Shown here: in pieces, positions 23,801-35,170 of the stretch
How positions within the stretch are numbered: the stretch's first letter is position 1
Layout: the number at the start of each line of letters is the position of its first letter
Assembly (NCBI GenBank): GCA_004519485.1
Contig: CP038110.1
Span: 868,001-932,000 of the forward strand
Length of the DNA: 64,000 nt
Source: Nannochloropsis oceanica
Taxonomy: Eukaryota; Sar; Eustigmatophyceae; Eustigmatales; Monodopsidaceae
Direction: 5' to 3'
Translations under genes and position numbers: made by a program
Notes under the pieces: model-generated
The model's database searches: none
Told to the model about the DNA's origin: nothing
Seen by the model: the letters and a program-made list of their open reading frames with translations, nothing else

Positions 23801-26170
23801 GGTGGAGAGATATGTGCGCACGCTTGATCGGAAACGTCATGATTACCACATATGGCCAAAATCGTTGTGGTCACTACTAACTGGCTGGTTACTTAATACC
23901 CCTCCTCACTCCCTTTCGGCAGGTGGCTGGATCACGGGTCACTCCTACGTCACCTATGGCCCCTTGCTCAATGGCGCATCCCAAGTTGTGTTCGAGGGAG
24001 TGCCAAGCTACCCTGACGGTGAGGATGCAGAGGAAGAGGGTTGGTTGGGAAGATTCTTCCCGGCCGAAAGTGTCGTTGAATTCACTGTCATTTTTTAACA
24101 ACCATTGCGACCTCCTGTCTTTTGCCGTCCTTCCATCTCTACATTTCAGTCGGACGCCTATGGAATATCGTGGACAAGTACGGCGTCACTCACCTCTATA
24201 CAGCCCCGACCGCTATCCGGTCTCTCATGCGAGAAGGGGATCATCACGTCACCAAATACGCGCGAACGAGCCTCAAGGTTTTGGGGTCAGTCGGCGAGCC
24301 TATCAATCCGGAGGCTTGGAAGTGGTACCACGAGGTGGGTGGAAAGTGAGGAAGGAGGGACAGACGGGCGGGAGGGTTCAGTCCATAGCGAGTAACTTGA
24401 TTTAATCCTCTCCGCATTTATCTACAGGTTGTGGGGGGTAGTCGGTGCCCGATTGTGGACACATGGTGGCAAACTGAGACAGGTAATATTTGAAATTGGC
24501 GTGCGTTCTTGCATGTATTTGCGTGCTTGTGCTTGGTTGATCGATCTGATTATTGCGCTCTTACCACACATGGCGTGTCAGATTCATCCTTGCTACTCGT
24601 CGCATACATACGCGCAAGGGAGTCATTCCCGACTATGCACAGTCCAAAATCACTGCACACACATTCTGCAATACAGGTGCCATCGCTATCGCTCCCTTGC
24701 CCATCAAAGGCTGGGGTCAGAAGCCAGGTAGTGCCTCTTTGCCTTTCTTCGGCATACAGCCGGTACTCCTGTCGCAAGACGGAAAGGTACGCATATGATC
24801 CATAGAGCGCATATGATGCATGCGGATGGGAACTAATGTGCGCAAAAAGCATACGCGGTTACGATGTCCAGTTGCGAAGAGAGGCGAACATTGAATGTGT
24901 GCATCCATCGACTACTCTTGCCTTCTCTTGTCCCTTCCCGCTAGGAACTTACCGGCGCTACCGAAGGCCTCCTCGCCATCAAATCTCCTTGGCCAAGCAC
25001 AATTCGCTCAATCTATGGCGATCACGAACGTATGGAGCAAACATATTTCTCCTTCGATGGCTACTACTTGACTGGAGATAACGCACGGTACGGCAGGAAT
25101 GCCAGAGGATGGGGTGCAATCAACAGTGTGCGGGGTTGTTAGCATCTTCCTACTGACGCCTATTCTAACGCTCCCTGCTACTATCTATTTCTTTCTCCCT
25201 CAGGCGGGACGCAGACGGCTACTACTGGATCACTGGCCGCGCTGACGATGTAGTCATTGTCTCGGGACACAACCTTGGGACTGCCGAGGTCGAGTCATCG
25301 CTGGTACGTCCCTCTTTCCATCCATCCCTCCTTCCTATCCGTCCATTCTTCTTATTCCCTACCTTCTTCCTTCCACCCCTTAGGCCCAGCATCCCCGTGT
25401 GGCCGAGGCTGCAGTCGTCGGGATTCCTCATGACATCAAGGGCAATTGCCTTTACTGCTACGTAACTCTCAAAGCAGGAGAAGAACCCAGTGCAGAGTTG
25501 GCGACTCAGCTGAGAACATTGGTACATGCCCTTTTCTTCCTTTCCCACCCCCTGTTTACCCTCCTTCTTTCTCCGCTTTCCTCTTCAGTCATACTCCTTG
25601 TCGCGCGAACTGAGTGAGATATTGCTTCTCCCCTCTCCCTTTTCCATTTCCCCTACTCCTTAGGTCCGCAACAATCTTGGTGCCTTCGCAGCCCCTGACT
25701 TTATCCAGTGGGCTCCCACTCTGCCCAAGACGCGCTCTGGGAAGGTAAGAGTGGCCGGAGGGAGGAATAGTGACTCTGACATTAAAAAACGAGGCATTGA
25801 TGCGCGTCCATCCAACCCTTCTCCTCTTTCTCCTTCCGCCTATATTCCCTAGGTCATGCGGCGCATTCTCCGAAAGGTGGCAGCCGGCGGTAAGGCCGTC
25901 ACCGTGGAGGTAAGGGAGAGGGGAGAAAGGTGGAGGGTAGAGGAAGGGAAGACACCATGCTGGTAACAACGCACATGATTGAGATTGAAAAAATGGAAAA
26001 CATAAACACCACTTTCGTGCAGAGTCCTTGAAGAAAAAGAAGAATCCTTAAAAAAGCCTTTGACTCACCCTCAGTCCCTCTCTCCTCCCTCACTTGTGCA
26101 GGAACTGGGCGATATGAGCACGCTGGCCGACCCGGATGTAATCACTGAATTAATTGCCAACCATGTGTAG
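20878..26170 (+). CDS. ACS: Acetyl-CoA synthetase, plastid-targeted form
   Basis: Twenty-two exons join in phase to 757 residues: 20878-20958, 21300-21522, 21647-21696, 21785-21860, 22031-22148, 22276-22402, 22510-22595, 22694-22775, 22908-22994, 23112-23199, 23295-23408, 23563-23670, 23923-24018, 24150-24334, 24428-24482, 24677-24786, 24945-25087, 25204-25303, 25384-25521, 25664-25744, 25853-25909, 26102-26170. The enzyme makes acetyl-CoA from acetate, CoA and ATP. Motifs: [18 protein letters not shown], nucleotide loop [46 protein letters not shown] and the catalytic Lys in PKTRSGK. The N-terminus is a signal peptide ending GVAQ-AFLCPS. The Phe at the cleavage site and the Ser/Pro/Arg-rich stretch after it match ochrophyte bipartite plastid targeting, so a role in plastid fatty-acid supply is inferred. 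It is about 100 residues longer than bacterial Acs because of the leader. Confidence 0.95.
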
Positions 26171-27575
26171 AGGAAATGAAAGAGAGAAAGGGGAATGAAG
26201 GGAGGACGACGACGACGACGACGAAGAAGAAGAACTTCCCTTGCATATGTAGATAAGTAGCGACTACCGATTAGCTGCGAAAGTGAAAAGTGGGTTTGTG
26301 GATGGCGGGAAGGAGAGAAATGACTGAATTGAAGCAAGAAGGAGGTGGGGGACGATTATGGCAGATATTTACCGAAAAATATTTATTACATACAAAATAT
26401 ATAGATGAAAGAAGAAAGAATGAAAAAGGGGGGTTAGAAAAAAAAGACTCTATTTCTTTGTTCATGGGGCTTTACAAGCTTCGCGCGTTATTGCTACCTT
26501 AACTTCATCTCCGTCGACTGTGAAACATAGCGAAAAAAACAAAGACGATAAGAAAGAACCCACATAGACCCCATATGAATCCTTTCAGCTGGCTTGAGGG
26601 TAGTGATATGGCCAACAGAATCTACACGCCGATTCCACTCCCAAGTCGTAAAAACTTTACCCCCACCCACCCTCGCAAAATAAAGGCAAAGCACCATAAT
26701 TAAGAGCATCACATACAGCACACCAACCAAATCCCCGAAAATTTAAGTCCCACGTTAATTCCCGGGGATATACGTGAATGTAGAGAAAACAGATCTTGCC
26801 GGCTTCGCGCAAACATTCTTGGTTGAGAATCCTCCGGCCTGACATGCTGCCTGCAGACTGCCGTTGTCCACACCTCTTCTCTAAGAAGCCGGACAAAGGG
26901 TAAAACAAGTAGTGATGCCAAGCCTGAAGACGTGACTGTGATTTTGATCTGCACCCTCGCGCTGGAAGGCAGTGCTCTCTGACCGAATGACGACCACAGA
27001 GGTCTCCCCCGCAAGAACCGTCGGCGAGACTTAATTCCGAGAGTCGGTCCCAGCCGCTGTACGAGGGACAAAAACCTCTGTAGTATCCAATCCTGTAGAA
27101 CCGATATTCTGACAGGCTTAACGTGTCTGCACTTTTGTATGAGGCCGTTAGCGGTGGGTGTTGCTTCGAGGCCATTGATTCGACGAACAGCGAGCAGGAA
27201 CAAAATCTGCAGGAAAAAGGCGACGCTCTCCCCGACGCATGTCGACGCGTCCGGTGGAAGTGTGCGTGAGGGTTGTGAATTTTAACATAAAATCTCCACA
27301 TTATTAATTTTGGTCGTGCTCGAGGCGAGCAAAAGCAAGCAAGAGCAAGCAGCAGCAAGTAGTAGCATGCAAGCGGCTGTTGTATGAGTGCCCATGCATG
27401 TCTGACCGAACCCGATCATTCCATCCTCTCTCATTTCCCCCTCCCCTCCCAACCAATGCTCTGCACCCAACAGACAACGAGAACGCACACGCAATAGCGC
27501 GTACACCAGCACGGCGGACCCTCCATCTAGGTTGACGTGAGAAGGGAGAGGGACGCCTACACAGGCCACAGAAAC
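26171..27575. other. Intergenic, no supported gene
   Basis: 1.4 kb between two plus-strand genes. A minus-strand frame of over 200 codons (26657-27358) has no recognisable sequence, an uneven Cys/Arg-rich composition and no splice support, so it is not called. A short GAC repeat lies at 26205-26222. Confidence 0.45.
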
Positions 27576-30500
27576 ATGTGCTACGTCCAGCAAGCAAAGG
27601 GGAACGAGACAGCAGCAGCAGGGGCCGGCAGCACCCGTGTCCTGCGCTCTCGCTCTGCCGCGACGACAGGGGAAGACAAGCAGCGGCGACAGGGAGAAGG
27701 GGAAAGAGTAGCGATGCGTGTAACAGGCGCGGGGGAGGGTTTGAGCCCGCGAGGAAGAGGAGGAGGAGGAGTGGGAGGGGTAGAAGGATGGGATGGGGAG
27801 TTGGAGATGGAGGAGAAGACGGTGTCATTCATGACGCAAGAGAAGGTAACTAAGGAGGGTGAAGGGAAACAAATGTGAAGAAGGGGAGCAGTTGATTTTG
27901 TCTACATTCAAATACCTTCATTCATACCCTCAAGCGTTTACGTCGTATTAACCATTACTCACGCAATTTATGGAATCCTAGGAAACCAACGCCTTCGACG
28001 AGGAGATCCGAGCCACTGGCACGCCCGCCTACATGCTAACCCTCTTCCCCTACGTCGACACCATTAATTGGGCGATCAACTTTCCCATGTACTTGCTGTT
28101 TGTGGCCTGTAAGGCGGGAGGGAGGAGGGAGGGAGGGGTCGGATGCATATTCATACCTGCCTGTCGTTCCCTACCCTCTTGATTCGGCTGTCACATTGCC
28201 TGCATCCTCGCTACCTGGGAGGAAAAGATGGCGGGAGGGAGGATTGGAGGAAGGAAGTTGAAAAAGAAATGAAGAGATTGTTCAACAGGGTAAGTCGCTC
28301 TCATGTACTCACCCGCCCTTCCCTCCCTCCCTCCCCCTTGCCCTCCCCCCCGCCCTCCCTCCCTCCCTCCAGGTGTCTGCTACACTGTGACCCTTGCTGT
28401 CCAAGGCCACCCCTTCACTTGGCAAGAAGTAACGTTTGCATTCTGTCACGCCTACTGGAGAGCAATCATGAGCTGGGGCCTGCTGCACCGCCTCTTCTCG
28501 CATCAGGTACTACCCTCCCTCCCTCCCTCCCTCCTTGCTCTTCTTCTTTTCTTTTCCTCCTGCCCTTGCGTATTCTGCCTCGTTCACCCCCTCCCTTATA
28601 ACCTCCCTATCGCCCCCCATCCTCGCCCCGTGCAGGGCAAGGCCACAGCGGGGATGACCACCTCCCTTCCTATCTCCCTCCCTCACCATCCCCCACCCTC
28701 CCTCCCTCCCCCTCTCCCTCCCTCCTTCCCTCCCTCCCTGTCTCCCTTCCTCCAGGCCTGGGCCTGCTCTCGATTCACCACCTTTCTCCTCGGCTTGTTC
28801 AGTTGCACCGCCGCTCAACGCGGCCCCCTCTGGTGGTCCTCGAAACACTGCAGGCATCACAAGGTACGCCCCTCCCTCCCTCCCTCCCTCCCTCCCTCCC
28901 TCCCTCCCTCCCTCCCTCCCTTGTGCAGTCACCACTATAAAAACGCCCCCCCTCTCTCCCTCCTTCTCTCCCTCCCTCCCTTCCTCTCTCCCTCCCTCCA
29001 TTCCTCCTCCAGTATTGTGAGAATGAAGGCCCATATCCCTTCTGTGACCCCCACTCCTACCACCGCATCAAAAACTTCTTCTATGCCTACCTAGGTACGT
29101 CCTCCCACCCTCCCTCTCTCCTTTCTTCATCCCTCGACACCTTCTTGACTCTTCTCCTTCGTCTTTCTTGAATCGTTCTTGACGTTATCTTGAGTGCTTC
29201 TCGCTCACGAAATTCTTCTTCTCTCCCTCCAACCCTGCTTCCCTCCCTCCCTCCCTCCCTCCCTCCCTCCCTCCCTCAGGCTGGACCATCCATCCTTTTG
29301 AAAAGCGCGTGGATTGGGCGTTCGTCCACCCCCACTACAAGGCAAGAGAGGGGCCAAGGGAGGGAGGGAGGGGAGGATGAGCAAGAAAACACAGAAAGAA
29401 AGATGGTATCTTCAATCAACTCATTGTCACATCACACTCCCCCTCTCTCTCCCTCCCTCCCCCCCTCCCTGCCTCCAGACCTGGGAAATGGCGCTTGTAG
29501 AAAGTTGCACCTGGCTCGTGCCCGCCCTTGAGATCCTTATTCGTTACTACATCTGGGACCTCAACAACGGTGTGTTTTTTATGCCTCCCTCCCTCCTTCC
29601 CTCCCTCCCTTCCTCCCTTCCTTTATGGCTTGCAGACTGTTCGTCCTCACAATGGCCCTCCCCCGCCCTCCCTCCCTCTATCCCTCTATCCTCTTTCCCC
29701 TCTTTCCTGTAGTCCTACTGCACATCAACTTCACGGTACGTCGAGGGAGGGAGGGAGGGAGGGAGGGAGGGAGGCGTTATGGCCCCCTGCACGCAAACCA
29801 GTCTCGTTGATTGAATGAAAGAGTATCTTGTTGACTCGTTTCAACCTCACTTTAATATCGCTCGTTTGACGTCCGTGTCTCACACTGCGTCCAACGTATA
29901 GGGGATGTGGGTTTTGATTACCCTCATGCTTAATTTCAAGGGCCACGACGATGGCAAGCCTTCCGAGCCGCCCGCTGCCAACGGTCGCTACAAGGTGGGA
30001 AGGGAGGAAGGGAGGGAGGGAGGAAGGGAGGGAGGTGTACAGAAGCGGAGATAATTGAATGTTGTGGGCATCGCATCATATTCTTAGTAACCATAACTCA
30101 TTCCCTCCATTCCTCCTCCGTCCCTCCCTCCGTCCCTCCCTCCGTCCCTCCCTCCGTCCCTCCCTCCGTCCCTCCCTCCGTCCCTCCCTCCGTCCCTCAG
30201 TGCAATGCCGTTCCTATCGACGTCTGGTACCTGGCGCGCACCATCGACCTCCTGGCCGAGCTGGATCACGTGGATCACCACCTTTACCCTCGGTACGTGC
30301 GTGTGTGCATGAGTACAGGTGTATATGAGTATATGTGTATGGGCATGTAGATGCATGGGCTAGTCACAGACATCCGTATACTGCTTCTCTCTCTCTTGTC
30401 CCCCCCTCTCTCTCTCTTACGCACTTATTTGCTTCTTCTCTTTTCCTGTCTTCTCCTCTTTGCTTTTCATATCCTTCCACGTCTTGACACACCGTCCCTT

Positions 30501-31050
30501 CTTCGGCGTCGTATTGTTTGTTCCCCCTACTTCCTTCTTCCTACCTCTTATCCCACCTTCCCGCTCGTCTCCCTCCCTCCCCTTCTTCATGTCCCTTTCC
30601 TTCTTCTCTGTCCATTCCTCCTCTCCTCTTCCTTCCGCACTCCTGACGTCCCTCTCCTCCCCTTTCCCTCTTTCTGATGCTCCCCTCCACCACAGAAAAG
30701 CAAAACGCGACAGTTACATGGGCATCGACGTGTTCTACTGGACCTTTCTATGGCCAGGTTAGATGATTGATTGTGGCGATCGAGGGATGGAGGGAGGGAG
30801 GATTTTTAGCTGTTGTCTTCCTGCCTTCCCGACAACCTTGAAACCTCCCCCCATTTTGCTTCGTTTCTCCTTTTCCTTTCTCATTCGTCTCCAGTGCCGC
30901 TAAGTCACCCACTCACCTGTCATTATCTCCCTCCCTCTATCCCTTCTTCCTTTCTTCCTTCCCTCCCTCCCTCCTCCAGGCGAGAAGCTTGGGATTTTCT
31001 GGGACGTCCGTAGCGACGCCAAAGGCCGAGTGGTGAAAAAGCAACTATAG
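27576..31050 (+). CDS. Fatty acid desaturase, membrane-bound, delta-9-like
   Basis: Twelve exons join in phase to 404 residues: 27576-27845, 27982-28108, 28373-28506, 28756-28863, 29013-29094, 29280-29341, 29479-29569, 29713-29735, 29902-29994, 30201-30292, 30696-30757, 30980-31050. Three His boxes are visible: HRLFSH (His171/176), HCRHH (208, 211, 212) and HVDHH (353, 356, 357). They lie among hydrophobic segments (WAINFPMYLLFVA; VLITLML), as in acyl-lipid and acyl-CoA desaturases that bind two irons. The second box is followed by a Cys-containing CENEGPYPFCDPHSYH segment, and the third box lacks the common HNYHH form, so regioselectivity is open. The N-terminal 90 residues are Gly/Arg-rich and less certain. 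Intron 6 has a GC donor (AAG/GCAAGA). Exon 8 is only 23 nt. Confidence 0.88.
30121..30200 (+). repeat. 12-bp minisatellite (TCCCTCCCTCCG)n at an intron end
   Basis: Six perfect tandem 12-bp units run straight into the acceptor CAG of desaturase exon 10. It is a regularised variant of the general CCCT tract. Confidence 0.92.
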
Positions 31051-31915
31051 GAATGGAGAGAGGAAGGAGAATGTCTAATTTTGATATTGATTTTAAATCT
31101 ATATACTTTTTAAATTTATTATTAAACAGAGTTTTGATTAGATCGCTCCCCCTGAAATTAAAGGGTGGAGGAAGGTCCGAGGGACGGAAAAAGACGATGA
31201 GCATGAGAGAAGAAAGCGGTGGCTTGAGATAGGGTGCGAGAGAAGTGGTTAGATAGAGGGAGGAGGGAGAGACTTGAAGTTTCTTTTTTTTTTACCAGAT
31301 AAAATAAAGCAGAGTGCAAGGAATGAAGTTGGGGTGTGCATGTAGCGAGCGAGATACACGCATGCACACGAAAAACTTTCATTTTAACATTAAAAAAGAT
31401 GGAGACAGGGATAAATTGAAAAGGAGAAACACAGCGCGTCGAAACTGAAATCATGAAAGAAATACTGCAAACGAAGCGGAAGAGTCGAGACTCGTAAGTA
31501 AGGACGTAGCCTGCTTTTATGTTGCGTTGTGATGTGTGGAAGGCTTGCTATGGCCCTGGGCACACAAAGATCTTTGATCGTCCTACAGCATCAACACCTC
31601 CCTCTTCGTACCAAAACAAACAGAGGGAGCCCTGGCTGCATTTACTTCGCCCGAGCGCGACTCTTTAAAGTCTCAAGAAGCAGACAGCCTATCACATCTT
31701 TTTTTGGGCGCATGTTGTCCTGCTTGTGTTTCGCTTCACCTCCTTGTTCCCGTGCCTGCTCGTGCTGGTAAAGGCAAGGCCTAGTTCGAACATGGCCCTG
31801 CCGTTTGGTGACGCCACTAGACAGACGGTTTCACAAAATCACCACCCAAGCCCCATTGAAGCCTATCCACTCGCTGTCCCTTCCATCCGACACACACAGA
31901 CACACACACACTAGC
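31051..31915. other. Intergenic, AT-rich
   Basis: No gene seen in 865 bp. AT-rich sequence after the desaturase stop (31070-31140) likely holds its 3-prime end. A CA-rich run just before 31916 lies in the leader of the transporter gene. Confidence 0.5.
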
Positions 31916-34108
31916 ATGTGGCTATCGTCCTCCGCGGTGCCTCCTCCGCCTTCGGGCGCGGGCCATCACCACGACGACTATGCCCCTCTCCCTCTCCCTC
32001 CTCCCTCTCCCTCGGGCCACCACAAGGAACTGCCCTTCTCCCACGACGGCGATGAGGAAACCATCACCGAGACTCTCTCTCCATATTGTTCGAACTCCCA
32101 ACATGCAAATACTCCCAACTCGTGTTCAAACTCTTCCCCTGCCGCCTCCTCCTCCTCTTCCCCCTCCTCTTCCCCCTCCTCCTTCGTCCCCGTTGTGGGC
32201 ATTATGAGCCTCCGTCGACCCCTCGCGTATAAGGACCGAGGTTTCACCGCCGTCTTTGCCTTGCACGTCCTCACTTTGTTCCTCGTCCTGTCCACCGACA
32301 AAGAAATGTCTCCTCCGTCTTCCTCTTTTTCCCCATCACCACAAACACAAGGCGAGCAACCACCAACGTATCACTTCTACCACACGGCCGCCCGTCTCCT
32401 CCTCTCCATCCTCGCTGGAGTTGCTCTGGCCTATTTTTTCATTCTCCGTGCAGTTTTTTACAATAAAAGTGTCGGTGGTATTATCTCCCGCCGGCGACTG
32501 CTCCTCCATGCCTCCCACTTCTCCCTCGCCTCTCAAACCGTCCTCCTCTTCGTCCTCCTCTACTCCAATCCCTTTCCCCTACCCTTCCTCCTTCTCCTTC
32601 TCTTCCCTCTCTCCATCAGCCTTTGGCACGAGCAACGCTATTGGCGTCGACGTGTACAAGAACAAGGAGAGTTCGTGGTTGTCCTGGGGGAAATGACCAG
32701 TGACATCCTCGCTCCCTCCCTCCCCCTCTGTTATGCTAGCCGGGGGATTCTATTCCTCCAAACCTCCTTCCTCATACTATGGGCCATGGTCTTTGCCTCG
32801 GCCTTCTGCACCTCCGTCACAGATCCCTCTTCTACCACTGCTGCTATTCCTGCTACTGCTGCTGCTGCTGCCGCCACCAGGAGCAGAGGCACCCCGGCCT
32901 TCCTCCCCTTCGTCCTCCTCCTCCTTAACCTTTATTGGACCTCCCACCTGCTCCGCAAGACACTCCACGTCCTCCTCTCGGGCTCGGTGACCCGTTGGTT
33001 CTACAGTGCGCTCGAGGGAGGGGGGGAAGAAGAGAGGGAGGGAGGGAGGGACCGAAGGAGGACGAGAAGTAGCATCACCCAAGAAGCGGGAGGATTTGAA
33101 TATGACCGGACCAAGAACCCGTTTTATGATGATGATGATGATGATCATGAGGAGGAGGAGGAGCAGGGAGAGAATGACGTAGAAGGTGAGTTGCATAAGG
33201 GCTTCATGCTGTCGGAGCAGCAGCAGCAGCAGGAGGTTCAGCAAGGCAGGAAAATCAGGCAGCGACGTGGTAGCCCCACAGGGATGACGGTTGACATTTA
33301 CGGGGACGACGGGCCTGACGAGGACAGCAGCGACAGCCCTCCCTCCCCCCCGCCCTTCTCCTCCTCCAACTTGTCGGGGGAAGTCCTCCTGCATCACCTG
33401 GCCTGTGCCCTCAGCGTGTCCTTGGGCTCTCTGTGCCAGGCCGCTTTTTGTTGCCCCCTGGCCCACGCGCTCTGGGCTTGGCAAGGCTACACGGTTTCCC
33501 ACCAAGACTCGGACATGCACACCATGCCCACGGCGGTCAGCCACCGCCCGACCTCGCATTCTTTCGTGCCGTCTGCTTCTTTGGCCTCGACCTTGCCCTC
33601 CCACGCGGCCTCGAGACAGCGTGGGGGAGGGGGAGGAAGAACTGCAGGCGGGAAGCTCCCCTCGTCCTCCCCCTCGTCCTCCCCCTCCTCTTGCCCCTCC
33701 TCCTTCATCCGCACGCACCACCCTCTCGCCCTCGTCCACGTGGCAGCCTACAAGAAATCTTTTTCCACCGCCGCCCGCGACGTGTGGACCCTCCTCGTCG
33801 CTGCCGGCCTCGACTCGATCCTCCGTACCGATGCTTTGTCACACACCCTCCACGCACTGGGCACCACAGCCGGGTGCTTGACCGCACTTATGTCCCTCCT
33901 CCTCTTTGGTACTGGTGCGGGGGTGGGAGTTGCCGTGGTCTTGCCCGGTGCCCTGGCGTACATCTTGGTAATGACGGCCTTGGAACCCCTGCTCGCCACG
34001 GTTAATGCGGCTTACGTGAGCTTCGCGGAGACCCCGGCTTTGGTGTCGCAGACCTTCCCGTTGATCTTCCACCGCTTGGATCGCATTGCGGAGGTGCGAA
34101 ATTTTTGA
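31916..34108 (+). CDS. Choline-transporter-like (CTL/SLC44, PNS1) membrane protein
   Basis: A single-exon gene of 730 residues, unlike its intron-rich neighbours. The N-terminal 100 residues are Ser/Pro/His-rich and probably cytosolic. The family's starting segment KDRGFTAVFALHVLTLFLVL follows, then about ten hydrophobic helices split by two low-complexity loops. One loop, at roughly residues 370-480, is acidic (Asp/Glu/Gln). CTL landmarks: GSVTRWFYS, GSLCQAAFCCPLAHALW, VHVAAYKKSFSTAARDVW and the C-terminal ETPALVSQTFPLIFHRLD. CTL proteins are linked to choline or ethanolamine transport; in algae the substrate is not established. The start is the first ATG in frame after a CA-rich leader. Confidence 0.85.
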   Translation: MWLSSSAVPPPPSGAGHHHDDYAPLPLPPPSPSGHHKELPFSHDGDEETITETLSPYCSNSQHANTPNSCSNSSPAASSSSSPSSSPSSFVPVVGIMSLRRPLAYKDRGFTAVFALHVLTLFLVLSTDKEMSPPSSSFSPSPQTQGEQPPTYHFYHTAARLLLSILAGVALAYFFILRAVFYNKSVGGIISRRRLLLHASHFSLASQTVLLFVLLYSNPFPLPFLLLLLFPLSISLWHEQRYWRRRVQEQGEFVVVLGEMTSDILAPSLPLCYASRGILFLQTSFLILWAMVFASAFCTSVTDPSSTTAAIPATAAAAAATRSRGTPAFLPFVLLLLNLYWTSHLLRKTLHVLLSGSVTRWFYSALEGGGEEEREGGRDRRRTRSSITQEAGGFEYDRTKNPFYDDDDDDHEEEEEQGENDVEGELHKGFMLSEQQQQQEVQQGRKIRQRRGSPTGMTVDIYGDDGPDEDSSDSPPSPPPFSSSNLSGEVLLHHLACALSVSLGSLCQAAFCCPLAHALWAWQGYTVSHQDSDMHTMPTAVSHRPTSHSFVPSASLASTLPSHAASRQRGGGGGRTAGGKLPSSSPSSSPSSCPSSFIRTHHPLALVHVAAYKKSFSTAARDVWTLLVAAGLDSILRTDALSHTLHALGTTAGCLTALMSLLLFGTGAGVGVAVVLPGALAYILVMTALEPLLATVNAAYVSFAETPALVSQTFPLIFHRLDRIAEVRNF

Positions 34109-35170
34109 GCAAGCCTGGGAAGGAGGAAAGAATGGAGAGAAGAAGGCTGCTAAAATGCATTGTCAAAAGGAATGTCTGTACAGGGAAAGGTTGGAAGGAA
34201 CGTCAAGAAGCGTGCTTTTACAGAATATTCTCCTTTCGTGATCCTATGTCCTCCTTAAAAGCGTATTCTACCTCTTTTGGGAAACAGTCTTGCTCTTGTT
34301 CGCATCGACGTATATATACACACCTTCTCTTATACAGGAGAATCCCTTCTATCCCCCATTATTTCCTACCTCCTCCGGCAACGCGAGGCTTTCGTAGCAT
34401 GCCCAACACCATCCGAAAGATGTCTTGCCGTATTCACTCAACCTTTAGCGCTTTAAATCCTTAGGATAAATGGAATATGATGTTTGTCTGGTGATTCTGT
34501 CGTTTCCTCACAGGCGGCAGCGCCATAAGCCGCAAGGGCTGGAGCTACGCCATGCGAAGGACATAGCTAATTCCGGCGGTGACAAGGCCGCCTTTTCAAA
34601 ATCCAAAACCCTTTGGGCTCATGCATAGCTTCCGTATTCCTCATTGAGATATTTCAAGCGTGGCGATGGTGCGTTGAAAGCCTTACAAAACATAAAAAAC
34701 CAAAGACATGAGGGGCACAAAAGGCCGCTGCTCCAACTGGGCACGCAAACGGCTGGGATGAGAAAGATGGATACACTTGGGCACACCATCCACACACACT
34801 GACCCTGAACGCTCTCCCACATATTGACAGCAAGAATAAGAAGTGCAGTTGGATACCCCTGCGATGGTGGAGTTGGTACGTGGGTGTCCATTTAATGATG
34901 GTGGAAATGAACGCCACCAGGTGTTTCTCTAACCATCATCTTCGAACCAGGCACGGAGCTGAGCAAGGCATTCTGTACCTATGTCTTTCCCTACCTACTT
35001 GGTGCCCCTCTCTCTCTATTCCTTCATATTACCTGTACTTAGGGAGGGCCTGCGCCCTTGAGTGATTGGAAATGCGACAAGAGAAAAAAGCCGGGCAGCA
35101 GCTTACCTCCCCAACCTTCTTCCTTCCCTCCCTCCCTCCTTCCCTCCCCACCCTGATAACCTCCTCACAG
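34109..35170. other. Intergenic, AT-richer; may hide 5-prime exons of the next gene
   Basis: No supported gene. The acceptor at 35170 needs an upstream exon, which I could not place in this stretch. Confidence 0.4.

Noticed and set aside
26657-27358. 233-codon minus-strand frame between ACS and the desaturase
   Set aside because: No ATG near its beginning fits, the composition is uneven, and no family or splice support was found.
32777-33739. 320-codon minus-strand frame within the choline-transporter-like gene
   Set aside because: It is antisense to a single-exon gene with clear family motifs.
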